Below are positions 38,572 through 47,501 of a DNA stretch of 64,000 nucleotides, piece by piece. Location of the stretch: positions 59,968 through 123,967 of the forward strand of contig CACKFY010000001.1 in the NCBI GenBank assembly GCA_902599495.1, read 5' to 3'. The translations under genes were made by a program, and so were the position numbers. The DNA comes from an uncultured Pelagibacteraceae bacterium (GTDB lineage: Bacteria; Pseudomonadota; Alphaproteobacteria; Pelagibacterales; Pelagibacteraceae). Within the stretch, counting starts at the first letter, position 1. Every line of letters begins with the position of its first letter. The notes under the pieces are model-generated. The model was not told the origin of the DNA. It saw only the letters and a program-made list of their open reading frames with translations, and did not search any database.

Positions 38572-39549
38572 TTATATTTGAACGTTTATTGAAGACTCTG
38601 GTAATTCTTCTCCAAAACATCTTTGATAATACTCAGATATTATTTTTTTTTCTATTTCGTCACACTTATTTAAAAATGTTACCCGAAAAGCATAACCTTT
38701 ATCTTTAAATATAGATGCGTTTTCAGCCCAATGCATAACAGTTCTTGGGCTCATAACAGTAGATATGTCTCCTAACATAAAGCCTTTTCTTGTTAGGTCA
38801 GCTACTTTAATCATGTTTGATAAAACTTCTTTTCCCTCTTTATTGTTATATTTTTTGTTTTTTGCTAAAACAATCTCCAATTCTTTTTGACTTGTAAGAT
38901 AGTTTAATGTTGAAACAATATTCCATCTATCCATTTGACCTTGATTTATTTGTTGAGTACCGTGATAAAGTCCAGTTGTGTCACCTAATCCAACTGTATT
39001 AGTGGTAGCAAACATTCTAAAAAAATCATGTTGTTCTAAAACTTTATTTTTATCCAATAAAGTAAAGCTTCCTTCACTTTCAAGTACTCTTTGAATAACG
39101 AACATAACATCTGGTCTACCTGCATCATATTCATCAAAAACAAGTGCAACTGGATTTTGAATAGACCAAGGTAAAATTCCTTCTTTAAATTCAGTTACTT
39201 GCTTACCATCTTTAAGTATTATTGCATCTTTTCCTATCAAATCAATTCTACTTATATGGCTGTCTAAATTTACTCTAACACAAGGCCAATTTAATCTTGC
39301 AGCTACTTGTTCTATATGAGTAGATTTCCCAGTTCCATGATATCCCTGAATTAAAACCCTTTTATTAAAGGAGAAACCAGCTAAAATTGCTAATGTAGTA
39401 TCCTTATCAAATTTATAGTCAGGGTCGATTTTCGGAACATATTCATTTTTTTTTGAAAATCCATTTAGCTCCATATTACTTTCAAATCCAAATGTTTGCT
39501 TTACAGATATTTTTATGTCTGGTTTGGCCATAAATTGTGATGTACTCAT
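38572..39549 (-). CDS. cobS: CobS-like AAA+ ATPase (MoxR type)
   Basis: A 325-aa AAA+ motor of the CobS group. Walker A is GYHGTGKST (69-77), Walker B is VALVFDEYD (about 134-142), the sensor 1 Asn is in [11 protein letters not shown], and the arginine-rich [10 protein letters not shown] is near the C-terminus. CobS hexamers remodel the cobaltochelatase with CobT. The gene sits between the J-domain gene and cobT, a set seen in many alphaproteobacteria including ones without cobalamin synthesis (established neighbourhood, recalled, not searched). Confidence 0.88.
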   Translation of the reverse strand: MSTSQFMAKPDIKISVKQTFGFESNMELNGFSKKNEYVPKIDPDYKFDKDTTLAILAGFSFNKRVLIQGYHGTGKSTHIEQVAARLNWPCVRVNLDSHISRIDLIGKDAIILKDGKQVTEFKEGILPWSIQNPVALVFDEYDAGRPDVMFVIQRVLESEGSFTLLDKNKVLEQHDFFRMFATTNTVGLGDTTGLYHGTQQINQGQMDRWNIVSTLNYLTSQKELEIVLAKNKKYNNKEGKEVLSNMIKVADLTRKGFMLGDISTVMSPRTVMHWAENASIFKDKGYAFRVTFLNKCDEIEKKIISEYYQRCFGEELPESSINVQI

Positions 39550-39551
39550 AA

Positions 39552-40067
39552 TTATTTCTTTCCTAAATTCATTTTTAATTGACTATAAGCTAATGTAATC
39601 TTTTTTAACTTGTCTTCAAATTTTTTACTACCTTGGTTTTTATCAGGATGATATTTCTTTACAAGGTATTTAAATTTTTGTTGAATTTCTTGCCATTTTG
39701 CAGAATAATTTAATTCCAAGATATCAAAAGCGTCTTTTTCTTTAGGGGATAGATTAGATTTTTTGAAGTCTTTAAATCCTGTTGTTTTAAAAATATTTAG
39801 TTTATCTTCTAAAGCATTATTCCATAACAAATTAAAGAAATTTTCAGAAGACCCAAAACTTTTTGTAGATTTATGCCACGTAACATCTGATTTAAGAAAA
39901 TATTCTATTTCTTCACTATTCATATTTTCAAAATAGTTCCAATTTTTATTGAAAATTTTTATATGCTTCAAACAAAGTAATCTGTATTTTCTAACATTGT
40001 CTTTTTCAACAGGAGCTCTATAGTTTCCCTGTTCTTTACAATTATCCCAATCACAAATAATTTTCAT
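39552..40067 (-). CDS. J-domain protein with N-terminal zinc-finger-like motif
   Basis: A 171-aa protein with the J domain at its C-terminus: YHPDKN places the HPD motif at 140-142, preceded by helix II residues FKYLVKKY. The N-terminus has Cys5, Cys10, Cys32 and His35, which could hold one zinc ion. J proteins stimulate DnaK-type Hsp70, so this one may deliver a CobS/CobT client to DnaK (inference). It stands two bases upstream of cobS and is divergent from bolA over 32 bp. Confidence 0.85.
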   Translation of the reverse strand: MKIICDWDNCKEQGNYRAPVEKDNVRKYRLLCLKHIKIFNKNWNYFENMNSEEIEYFLKSDVTWHKSTKSFGSSENFFNLLWNNALEDKLNIFKTTGFKDFKKSNLSPKEKDAFDILELNYSAKWQEIQQKFKYLVKKYHPDKNQGSKKFEDKLKKITLAYSQLKMNLGKK

Positions 40068-40099
40068 ATTCTATATTTTTATATATAATATTTAGTTCT

Positions 40100-40354
40100 A
40101 TGAGTCTTTTTATAAATCAAATTAAAGAAAAAATAAAAAATAAAATAAAATTTGAAGAGATAAAAATTACTGACAATACAGACGCTCACAGAAGTCATAA
40201 ATCTTTCCAAAAGAATAAACTTCATTTGACATTAGAAATTCAGTCTGAGTTTTTGGGAAAAATGAATAGGGTTGACGCTGAAAGACTTATAATGAAGGTT
40301 CTTAAAGATGAGCTTAAGAATAAAATTCATGCTCTTGAAATACGATTAAAATAA
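40100..40354 (+). CDS. bolA: BolA family protein
   Basis: An 84-aa BolA/IbaG-type protein: IKEKIKNKIKFEEIKITDNTDAH at the start, the conserved SHKSFQKNKLHLTLEIQSEF and the RVDAERLIMKVLKDEL helix, and HALEIRLK at the end. BolA proteins pair with monothiol glutaredoxins to handle [2Fe-2S] clusters, or act as regulators. It converges on aroB with a 9-bp overlap, and a hairpin inside the aroB 3' end is its likely terminator. Confidence 0.88.
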   Translation: MSLFINQIKEKIKNKIKFEEIKITDNTDAHRSHKSFQKNKLHLTLEIQSEFLGKMNRVDAERLIMKVLKDELKNKIHALEIRLK

Positions 40355-41440
40355 TTTATTAATAAGATCTCTTATTTGAGAGATCTTAAATTTATGTTTT
40401 CCAGGCAACGTTGTCTGCCCAATCTTTTTTAAGAAAATAAAGTTAATTTTTTCATCATCCTTTTTTTTATCATTCGCCATAAATTTTATTGACTTTAAAA
40501 TTTCATTTCTATTTAAATATTTTGTTAAACTTTTTAAAAGTAAATTTTCCTGGAAAATTTTTTCAATTTGAAAGAGAGTATTTGTAGAACAAATATTTTT
40601 ATATTTTGATATTCTAGTGGCAATAATCATCCCTAATAATACTGCTTCCCCATGATTCAGTCTGTTTGAATATTTGTTTTGAATTTCTAATGCGTGAGCA
40701 AAAGTATGTCCAAAATTTAAAATCATCCGAAAATTTTTTTCTTTAAAGTCTTTTTCTGTGAAATTTAACTTAATTTGACAACTCTTTTTTATACTTGTTG
40801 TAAGAGTCTTATTTTCTAAAGATAAAATTTTCTTCGTATTTTTTTTCAAAAAATTGAAAAAATTTTTATCCTTAATTATAGAATGTTTCAAAACTTCAGC
40901 GTACCCACAAACTATCTCTCTTTGAGGTAATGATTTAAGAAATTTAGTTTCTGAAATTACTATTTTTGGATTATAAAATGAACCTATCAAGTTTTTTCCA
41001 TAATTGGAGTTAACACCAGTTTTTCCACCAATACATGAGTCAACTTGAGCAAGAAGAGTACTTGGTAAATTAATAAAATTAATTCCCCTTTTATAAATAC
41101 TTGAGATGAAACCGGACATATCTCCAACTATCCCTCCACCAACTCCTATAACGAGATCAGATCTATTAAAATTTAGTTGAAGTAGTTTGTTTATAAAATA
41201 GCTTATTTTGTTAAGATTTTTTATTTTCTCCGAAGATTTTATATAAAAAACAAACACTTTATATTTTTTTAAATTTTTTTTAATTTTGACTAAAAATTTA
41301 TTTGGAATATTTTTATCAAAAACAATAGCAACTTTTCTGCATTTAGGACATAAACTTTTCACCTCGCTTTTTATTTTAGATAAAGAGTTTTCTCCTATCA
41401 AAATAGAATAGTTTTTTGTTTTTAATCGATTAATTTTCAT
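40346..41440 (-). CDS. aroB: 3-dehydroquinate synthase
   Basis: Second step of the shikimate pathway (DAHP to 3-dehydroquinate, NAD and metal dependent). In 364 aa: GGGIVGDMSGFISSIYKRGINF, INLPSTLLAQVDSCIGGKTGVN (NAD and substrate binding), and the metal His residues in LNFGHTFAHALE and LNHGEAVLLGM. Length is normal. It overlaps aroK by 11 bp, as expected for the usual aroKB pair. Confidence 0.95.
   Translation of the reverse strand: MKINRLKTKNYSILIGENSLSKIKSEVKSLCPKCRKVAIVFDKNIPNKFLVKIKKNLKKYKVFVFYIKSSEKIKNLNKISYFINKLLQLNFNRSDLVIGVGGGIVGDMSGFISSIYKRGINFINLPSTLLAQVDSCIGGKTGVNSNYGKNLIGSFYNPKIVISETKFLKSLPQREIVCGYAEVLKHSIIKDKNFFNFLKKNTKKILSLENKTLTTSIKKSCQIKLNFTEKDFKEKNFRMILNFGHTFAHALEIQNKYSNRLNHGEAVLLGMIIATRISKYKNICSTNTLFQIEKIFQENLLLKSLTKYLNRNEILKSIKFMANDKKKDDEKINFIFLKKIGQTTLPGKHKFKISQIRDLINKLF
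40363..40388. terminator. Hairpin within the 3' end of aroB, likely bolA/aroB bidirectional terminator
   Basis: TAAGATCTCT (40363-40372) and AGAGATCTTA (40379-40388) form a perfect 10-bp stem with a six-base loop (TATTTG). It begins nine bases after the bolA stop and lies wholly in the last codons of aroB (encoding part of KISQIRDLI). Downstream on the plus side is AATTTATGTTTT, modestly T-rich. The dual coding and structural use suits a genome with no spare intergenic space. Confidence 0.55.
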
Positions 41441-41936
41441 AAAAATTTAATATCTTTTGAACTATTTGAGCTTTATCCATGTTATCACAATTTACTTTAA
41501 AATCTGCAAGACTATAAATTTTTTTTCTTGTAAGGTAAATTTTTTCAACATCTTCGTATGATTTTTTTTTGTTAAGTAATGGTCTACGATTATTATTCTT
41601 ATAGCGTTTAATTAGTTTATTTAAACCTACTTTTAGCCATACACTTTTACTAGATTTTAAAATAACTTCTCTTATATCTTTATTTATAAAAGCTCCCCCA
41701 CCTAAAGCAATAACAGCTTTTTTATTTTTGAGAAATTTTAGAGTAATTTTTCTCTCTAATTTTCTGAAATATTTTTCACCTCTTTCCTCAAATATGCTTT
41801 TGATAGATTTTTTTTCATTTTTTTCAATTACCTTATCAACATCAATAAACTTAGCTTTAAGTCGTTTTGCTAATAATTTACCAATCGTAGACTTACCTAC
41901 ACCCATCATTCCAGTTAAAATAAGGCTTTTTTTCAA
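41430..41936 (-). CDS. aroK: Shikimate kinase
   Basis: Phosphorylates shikimate. Walker A GMMGVGKSTIG is at residues 9-19, the shikimate-binding Asp and Arg lie in FIDVD and FRKLERK, GGGAFI near residue 79 is the Walker B-like turn, and NNRRPLL supplies the LID Arg. 168 aa, typical. First gene of the aroK-aroB unit; its upstream 73 bp on the minus strand contain TATAAT near 41940, a possible -10 element. Confidence 0.94.
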   Translation of the reverse strand: MKKSLILTGMMGVGKSTIGKLLAKRLKAKFIDVDKVIEKNEKKSIKSIFEERGEKYFRKLERKITLKFLKNKKAVIALGGGAFINKDIREVILKSSKSVWLKVGLNKLIKRYKNNNRRPLLNKKKSYEDVEKIYLTRKKIYSLADFKVNCDNMDKAQIVQKILNFYEN

Positions 41937-42009
41937 TTATAATCCTAATTAAAAATTTGATTTATCACAAATTTGTCTTATTTTCCGAGTTTAAATATAT
42001 TTTTTGACT

Positions 42010-42192
42010 ATGCAACTTAAATTCAACAGACAGAAAAGTTTGAGAGAGTCAATTTTACACAAATTACTTAAGTTAATAGTGCTTGTTGGTATTTTTGTTG
42101 TGGTCATTTTTTTTATAGAAAAAATCAACTTTTCTCAACCGAATAAAATATTTAACACTGATATTACAAATGAAATTATCAGACTTAAATAA
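42010..42192 (+). CDS. Unrecognised small single-pass membrane protein, 60 aa
   Basis: ATG 42010 is preferred to an in-frame TTG at 42004. The product has a basic N-terminal part (LKFNRQKSLRESILHKLLK), one hydrophobic helix (about residues 22-40, LIVLVGIFVVVIFFIE) and a short polar tail, suggesting a bitopic inner-membrane protein with the bulk outside. The last 23 bases overlap the start of the next gene, suggesting coupling. No family recognised. Confidence 0.6.
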   Translation: MQLKFNRQKSLRESILHKLLKLIVLVGIFVVVIFFIEKINFSQPNKIFNTDITNEIIRLK

Positions 42193-43903
42193 AATATTAA
42201 TTTTAATTTTTATATTCAACTTTTCTTTTAATTTACATGGAGAAGAAGAAGTAGATATTTGGAAAAATAATAGTTCAAATCAAGAAAAAAAAAAAATTAA
42301 AAATAATATAAAAGATACAATTCAAAGCCCTTTAGTAATTAAAAACAATATTTCAACAAACAGTATTATACAAGAGCAGAGCTCTTCTGAAACAGATGGC
42401 ACTTTTCTTTATGGCATTTGGGATCCAGATAAATATAATTTTGAATTATCCATGTGGTCTAATACGGACGGTCAAAGTATTAAAAAAACTATTTCACGAA
42501 TTGACAAATTAAGTCTCTCAGAAACTGCAGAAAATATATTTCTTAATACTATTTTTTCTTATTCTTATCCACCCGAAAATATAAGCGATAAAGATTTTTT
42601 AGATCTTAAGATTGATTGGTTAATTAAAAATAAAAAAGATAATGTTATAGAAGAGTTTTTAAAGAAAAATAATGAATTTCCAAATAAAAATAAAATTATC
42701 CAGTACTTGGTTGATAGAAATATTTCTAGGGCAAATATCCAAGTGGGTTGTGAAAAAGCAAATTTTATTGGTAAAGAAATTAAGGATCCTTATTTAGAAA
42801 AATTTAAAATTTATTGTTTAATATTTAATAATAAAAAAAACCAAGCTCAACTTCTACATGATATTTTAAAAGAACAAAATCAATCTGATAAATTTTTTGA
42901 TAATACAGTAAACTTTTTATTAGGTGTTTCAGAAAATAAAAATAAGAAAATTAAGGATGACAACCTATTAAATTTTTATCTATCTAGTATCATATTTTCA
43001 GATTTTAAATATGAACCAAATAGTAAAACAAAAAAAAGTATTTGGGAGTATATGAATTCTGCTAATTTGATTACTATTGATGATATTAACGATAAAGAAA
43101 AAATTAAAAATATTGAAAACGCGGCAAATAAAGGTCAAATAGATAAAAATCAAGTATTTAAAATATATAAACAAATTCCTTTTGATTTAAACACTTTGAT
43201 AAATGCTCAAAATGTTTATCAGTCTCTTGAAAAAATAGAGGGTAGAGCTTTAATATACCAAAAATTTTTATTATCAGATAATGTCCAAAACAAATTAGAC
43301 TTACTTTTTTTACTAAAGGACCTATTTAAAAAAGATAACCTTGCCAACTTATATGCTGAATTCTTAAGTGACAGACTAAAAGAATTTGATGATAATGATA
43401 TCCCAAAAGAATATGTTAATGTTGTTGAAAGGAACATTAACACTAATGAAACTTTATCAGATAGAAAGATAAAATTTGATGACAAAGTTCTACATCGCTC
43501 CAAACTTATAAGATATTTCTATGAAAAAGATTATCCAATTAAAAAGACACAAAAAGAATTAGATGGAGTATATAAAAAGATAAAAAGAAACAGAAATTAC
43601 TTTTATTCTGCAAAAGATATAGCAGTCCTAGAATCCTTAGAATATGATGGTATTAAAGTTCCTAAAGAAATAGGTCATAAGAAATTATCTGAAAGTTATA
43701 GCATCCCAGAAAGTTTGGTAGATTTAGCTGATGCTGGGCAAAAAGGTTTTTTAGTTTTAAAAATTGTAGAAATTATAGGTGAAGACGAGGTAAATAACTT
43801 AGACCCAGAAACTATATATTTTATTACAAATTTACTTAATAAACTCAACCTCAAAGAATTTAGAAACGAAATATTAGGTACCGCTCTACCATTACGAATA
43901 TAA
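42170..43903 (+). CDS. Unrecognised exported protein, 577 aa
   Basis: Begins with a signal peptide (KILILIFIFNFSFNLHG, about residues 8-24, cleavage probably before EEE), so it is probably periplasmic or surface located. The rest is Lys/Asn/Asp-rich, helical and repetitive in style, recalling TPR- or Sel1-like helical arrays, without a clear repeat unit. Cys residues occur at GCEKA and YCLIF. A 12-A run lies near the 5' end (42285-42296). It is placed between aroK and def, overlapping the small membrane protein gene; the two may form one envelope complex (inference). Confidence 0.65.
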   Translation: MKLSDLNKILILIFIFNFSFNLHGEEEVDIWKNNSSNQEKKKIKNNIKDTIQSPLVIKNNISTNSIIQEQSSSETDGTFLYGIWDPDKYNFELSMWSNTDGQSIKKTISRIDKLSLSETAENIFLNTIFSYSYPPENISDKDFLDLKIDWLIKNKKDNVIEEFLKKNNEFPNKNKIIQYLVDRNISRANIQVGCEKANFIGKEIKDPYLEKFKIYCLIFNNKKNQAQLLHDILKEQNQSDKFFDNTVNFLLGVSENKNKKIKDDNLLNFYLSSIIFSDFKYEPNSKTKKSIWEYMNSANLITIDDINDKEKIKNIENAANKGQIDKNQVFKIYKQIPFDLNTLINAQNVYQSLEKIEGRALIYQKFLLSDNVQNKLDLLFLLKDLFKKDNLANLYAEFLSDRLKEFDDNDIPKEYVNVVERNINTNETLSDRKIKFDDKVLHRSKLIRYFYEKDYPIKKTQKELDGVYKKIKRNRNYFYSAKDIAVLESLEYDGIKVPKEIGHKKLSESYSIPESLVDLADAGQKGFLVLKIVEIIGEDEVNNLDPETIYFITNLLNKLNLKEFRNEILGTALPLRI

Positions 43904-43920
43904 GTGTTATAAAAATAAGA

Positions 43921-44445
43921 ATGTCCAAAAAAAAAATTTTAACAATTCCCAATCCAATATTGAGAAAAATTTCTGAACCAGTTAAATCAGTTGATAAAGA
44001 AGTAAAAAATTTGTTAGATGATATGTTAGAAACTATGTATGCAGCTCCAGGCATTGGATTAGCCGCTGTTCAAATAGGAATATTGAAAAGACTAATTGTA
44101 ATTGATTTATCTAAAGAGGGTGAAAAAAAGGAACCTTTATTCATTATTAATCCTGAAATTATATCTAAATCAAACGAACTTGTTTCTTATGAAGAAGGGT
44201 GCTTGTCTATACCTAATCAATTTGCAGAAGTCAAAAGACCCAGTGCTTGTAAAATCAATTTTATCGATTACGAAGGTAAAAAAAAGGAAATGAGTGCTAA
44301 TGGTCTTTTAGCTACTTGCATACAACATGAAATTGATCATTTAAATGGTATATTGTTTATTGATCATTTGTCAAAACTAAAAAAAGACTTAATAATTAAA
44401 AAAAATAAAAAGCAAAATAAAGAAATTGATAGGGTAATAGTTTAA
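43921..44445 (+). CDS. def: Peptide deformylase
   Basis: Removes the formyl group from new proteins. The 174-aa enzyme has all three metal-site motifs: GIGLAAVQIG (about 45-54), EEGCLSIP with the Cys ligand, and QHEIDHLNG with the two His and catalytic Glu. It heads def-fmt-truA, a common bacterial cluster; fmt follows after 13 bp. Confidence 0.95.
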   Translation: MSKKKILTIPNPILRKISEPVKSVDKEVKNLLDDMLETMYAAPGIGLAAVQIGILKRLIVIDLSKEGEKKEPLFIINPEIISKSNELVSYEEGCLSIPNQFAEVKRPSACKINFIDYEGKKKEMSANGLLATCIQHEIDHLNGILFIDHLSKLKKDLIIKKNKKQNKEIDRVIV

Positions 44446-44458
44446 CTTCGAAAATCAA

Positions 44459-45376
44459 ATGTCATTAAAAATAGTTTTTATGGGAACCCCTGAGTTCGCC
44501 ATTCCATCGCTCAATATTTTAAAACAGTCAAAACACAAAATTGTTTGTGTATATACACAACCACCAAAAAAGAAATCTAGAGGTCAAAAAATTTTAAAAA
44601 CTGCTGTACATGTTTTTTCAGAAAAAGAAGGAATTAAAGTTAGAACAAATCAACTAAAAGATGGAAAAGTTTATGATGAATTCATGGGATTACAAGCTGA
44701 TTTAGTTGTTGTTATAGCTTATGGAAAAATAATTCCTGAAAATTATTTAAAAAATTCTAATTTAATATTTTTAAATGTACATGCTTCTTTACTTCCAAAG
44801 TGGAGAGGTGCTGCTCCTATTGAAAGGGCCATCCTAAATAAAGATATTGAAACAGGTATTTCAATTATGAAAATAGAAAAAACACTAGACACAGGACCTT
44901 TTATAAAACAAATAAAAGTTAAGATAGATAAAGACACAAATAGCGGTGAATTGATTAAAAAATTATCAGTTGTGGGAGCCAAAGCTTTATTAGAGTCAAT
45001 TGAACTGGTGTCTTCAGGTAAAGCAATTTTCATCAAACAAAATGAAAAAGATGCAACTTATGCAAAAAAAATTGACAAAGCTGAAACAAGAATTAATTGG
45101 AAAGAAAATTCTGAAAACATTATTGCAAAGATTAACGCTTTTAATCCCAAACCTGGTGCATGGTTTTTATTTAACGGTGAAAGAATAAAAATTTTAAAGG
45201 CTAAGTCCGTTATAATGAATGGTGAAGAAGGAAAAATTCTCGACAACAAACTGACTGTGGGTTGTTCAAATAACTCAATACAAATTTTAAGAATACAAAG
45301 AGAGGGTAAAAAGGAGATGAACGCTGAGGAATTTTTGGTTGGCAATAATTTAAAAAAAGGGGTTAAATTAAATTGA
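44459..45376 (+). CDS. fmt: Methionyl-tRNA formyltransferase
   Basis: Formylates initiator Met-tRNA using 10-formyl-tetrahydrofolate. The 305-aa product has FMGTPEFAIPSL at the start, NVHASLLPKWRGAAPIERAI (Asn/His catalytic region near residues 105-125), the GISIMKIEKTLDTGP substrate loop, and a C-terminal OB-like tRNA-binding domain. It overlaps truA by 4 bp. Confidence 0.95.
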   Translation: MSLKIVFMGTPEFAIPSLNILKQSKHKIVCVYTQPPKKKSRGQKILKTAVHVFSEKEGIKVRTNQLKDGKVYDEFMGLQADLVVVIAYGKIIPENYLKNSNLIFLNVHASLLPKWRGAAPIERAILNKDIETGISIMKIEKTLDTGPFIKQIKVKIDKDTNSGELIKKLSVVGAKALLESIELVSSGKAIFIKQNEKDATYAKKIDKAETRINWKENSENIIAKINAFNPKPGAWFLFNGERIKILKAKSVIMNGEEGKILDNKLTVGCSNNSIQILRIQREGKKEMNAEEFLVGNNLKKGVKLN

Positions 45377-46113
45377 AGTTCAACTATCAAATTATAATTG
45401 AGTATGATGGTACAAATTATAAGGGCTGGCAGTACCAAAAAAATGGTTCCTCTATTCAAAAAGAAATAGAGAAGGCAATAAAAAAATTATTAAAAAAAAA
45501 AATAAAAATTATTGGCTCTGGAAGAACAGATTCTGGAGTTCATGCAATAGCTCAATCTGCAAATTTTTTTTGTGAAAAGCTAGATAATGAGAAAAAATTT
45601 TTAAATTCCTTAAATTATTTTTTAAGCAATAAAGATATAACAATTAATACAATTAAGAAAAAGAAAGTTAGTTTTCACTCAAGATTTGATGCAAAGAAAC
45701 GAACTTATAAATATATAATAATTAATAGGAAAAATTTTTTAGTTTTGGATAAAAATAGAGCGTGGCTTGTTAAGAAGAAATTAAATATTCATTCTATGAA
45801 AAAAGCGATTAAACTTTTTTTGGGTACACATAATTTTAACGCCTTTAGATCCTCTTCTTGTGGAGCAAAATCACCTGTAAGAACCATAGAAAAATCATCA
45901 ATTACAAAAAAAGGAAATAAAATTATGATAATTTTTTCATCAAAATCTTTCTTACAGCAACAAGTAAGATCAATGGTAGGTTGCTTAAAATTAATTGGAG
46001 AAGGAAAGTGGACTTTAGATAATTTAAAAAGACTATTAAAATCAAAAAATAGATCTCATTGTGCACCTCCTGCACCTCCAAACGGTCTATACTTGTATAA
46101 AGTAAATTACTAA
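45373..46113 (+). CDS. truA: tRNA pseudouridine38-40 synthase
   Basis: Makes pseudouridine in the anticodon arm. The 246-aa protein shows YDGTNYKGWQ near residue 11, the catalytic Asp in GSGRTDSGVHA (near residue 55), RTYKYII and FLQQQVRSMVG. It starts with TTG at 45373 inside the fmt end (TTGA overlap). Last gene of the def-fmt-truA run; a hairpin at its stop is the likely terminator. Confidence 0.94.
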   Translation: MKFNYQIIIEYDGTNYKGWQYQKNGSSIQKEIEKAIKKLLKKKIKIIGSGRTDSGVHAIAQSANFFCEKLDNEKKFLNSLNYFLSNKDITINTIKKKKVSFHSRFDAKKRTYKYIIINRKNFLVLDKNRAWLVKKKLNIHSMKKAIKLFLGTHNFNAFRSSSCGAKSPVRTIEKSSITKKGNKIMIIFSSKSFLQQQVRSMVGCLKLIGEGKWTLDNLKRLLKSKNRSHCAPPAPPNGLYLYKVNY

Positions 46114-46139
46114 AAGTTTTTACCTTTTAGATTTTTTTA
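46110..46139 (+). terminator. Terminator hairpin over the truA stop codon
   Basis: CTAAAAG (46110-46116) and CTTTTAG (46124-46130) form a perfect 7-bp stem with loop TTTTTAC, followed by ATTTTTTTA. The truA stop TAA is in the left arm, and the right arm and T-run fall in the 3' coding end of the convergent SET gene. The stem is A+T-rich and weak, but the U-tract is good. Confidence 0.5.
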
Positions 46140-46572
46140 TTCTCCATCTTGATTGAGAATTGACAATGTAACCAACACACTTTTCTGCTCCACATCTACA
46201 AGGAAAGTCTCTATAATCTTTATCAAAGCTAAATCCATAATCATAAGTAAGCTCCTCATTTTTTTTGATATCCTTAATTGAATAAATCCATAATTTCAGG
46301 CCAACTCCATCAACTTCACAATTTGGTTCACAAGAGTGATTTATTAACCTTGCTGTATTGTATTTAAAGTCTCCATCTAAATCGTATTTTTTATTTAAAT
46401 TAAATAAATAGATTGCTTTATTATTATCAAATTTTGGATTGATTTCTGTTTCTTTAACGGTAATAATTTTGCCTTTGTATTCTATAATTTTAGTATTTTT
46501 TTTAATATTTGAAGCAGCATATAAACCTCTTTTATCTATATTAGATTTTTTTATTTTATAAAGTTTTTTCAT
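46120..46572 (-). CDS. SET-domain protein-lysine methyltransferase-like
   Basis: A 150-aa stand-alone SET domain with post-SET motif. RGLYAASNIKKNTKI is the SET-N start, NHSCEPNC (78-85) binds S-adenosylmethionine and forms the knot, ELTYDYGF (107-114) contains the catalytic Tyr, and CRCGAEKCVG (125-134) with the upstream Cys85 matches the post-SET zinc site. These enzymes methylate lysines; in bacteria targets are ribosomal or DNA-binding proteins or are unknown. It follows the HDAC-family gene by two bases on the same strand, pairing two lysine-modification folds. Confidence 0.88.
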   Translation of the reverse strand: MKKLYKIKKSNIDKRGLYAASNIKKNTKIIEYKGKIITVKETEINPKFDNNKAIYLFNLNKKYDLDGDFKYNTARLINHSCEPNCEVDGVGLKLWIYSIKDIKKNEELTYDYGFSFDKDYRDFPCRCGAEKCVGYIVNSQSRWRIKKSKR

Positions 46573-46574
46573 TA

Positions 46575-47501
46575 TCAGAATTCTATTAACGCCTTAATAT
46601 GTTCTTCAGTACTCTCTGCTAAAGCATTTAAATCGTAACCACCTTCAAGAATAGAAACTATATTTCCTTTACAATAATCTTTTGAAGCTATCAATGTTCT
46701 TTTCGTAATTTCAAAATAATCTCTAGATTTCAAATTTATGTTTGAAAGAGGATCATCTTTATGAGCGTCAAAACCAGCAGAAAAAAATATAAATTCTGGT
46801 TTAAACTCATTTAATTTTTTTAGAACGTGCTCATATGCGTCGAAATACTCATTAGAACTAGTGCCAGCCGGCAAAGGTAAGTTAAATATATTATTGTGAG
46901 ATCCTTTCTCATGACTTGCCCCAGTCCCGGGAAAATGAGGGTACTGATGTGTAGAAATATATAGGACTTTTTTGTTAGAATAAAAAATATTTTGTGTTCC
47001 ATTACCATGGTGAACATCGAAATCTATTATTGCAACTCTTTGTAATTTGTATTTATCAATTAAATAATTTGCACCTACAGCAACATTATTAAAAATACAA
47101 AATCCCATTGCTTTATCGTACTCAGCATGATGTCCAGGTGGTCTTACTGCACAAAACGCATTCTTTAATTTTTTGTTTTTAACAGAGTCTATAGCTGAAA
47201 TAATTGAGGATACGGCATCATAAGATGCCTCTTTGCTACCAGGAGAAATTACAGTATCACCATCCAAAAAGAATTGCCCTTTATTTGGAAAAGCTTTTTT
47301 TACTTCATTAATATAGAGACTATTATGAGTTTTATTGAGATAAGATTCATCAAATTTTCCAGGCTCACTCCATTCAAGGTTAGATAAATTCCTCTTTTTT
47401 AATCTTTTTAAAATAGATTGTATTCTATATTTATTTTCTGGGTGCCCATCTCCAGTATCATGGTTTAATGAGCTTTTAGAAGATATAAATCCAGTCTTCA
47501 C
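46575..47501 (-). CDS. Histone-deacetylase-family protein, class II-like
   Basis: A 308-aa zinc deacetylase. Motifs: SSLNHDTGDGHPEN at the N-terminus (class II HDAC/AcuC style), RPPGHHAEYDKAMGFCIFNN with the catalytic His pair, DFDVHHGNGTQ with the zinc ligands, SAGFDAHKDDPL with the third ligand, and EGGYD near the end. All catalytic residues are present. It differs from the HDAC-like protein at 6520-7416, which is more distant. It overlaps dapE by 4 bp and leads into the SET gene. Confidence 0.9.
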   Translation of the reverse strand: MKTGFISSKSSLNHDTGDGHPENKYRIQSILKRLKKRNLSNLEWSEPGKFDESYLNKTHNSLYINEVKKAFPNKGQFFLDGDTVISPGSKEASYDAVSSIISAIDSVKNKKLKNAFCAVRPPGHHAEYDKAMGFCIFNNVAVGANYLIDKYKLQRVAIIDFDVHHGNGTQNIFYSNKKVLYISTHQYPHFPGTGASHEKGSHNNIFNLPLPAGTSSNEYFDAYEHVLKKLNEFKPEFIFFSAGFDAHKDDPLSNINLKSRDYFEITKRTLIASKDYCKGNIVSILEGGYDLNALAESTEEHIKALIEF

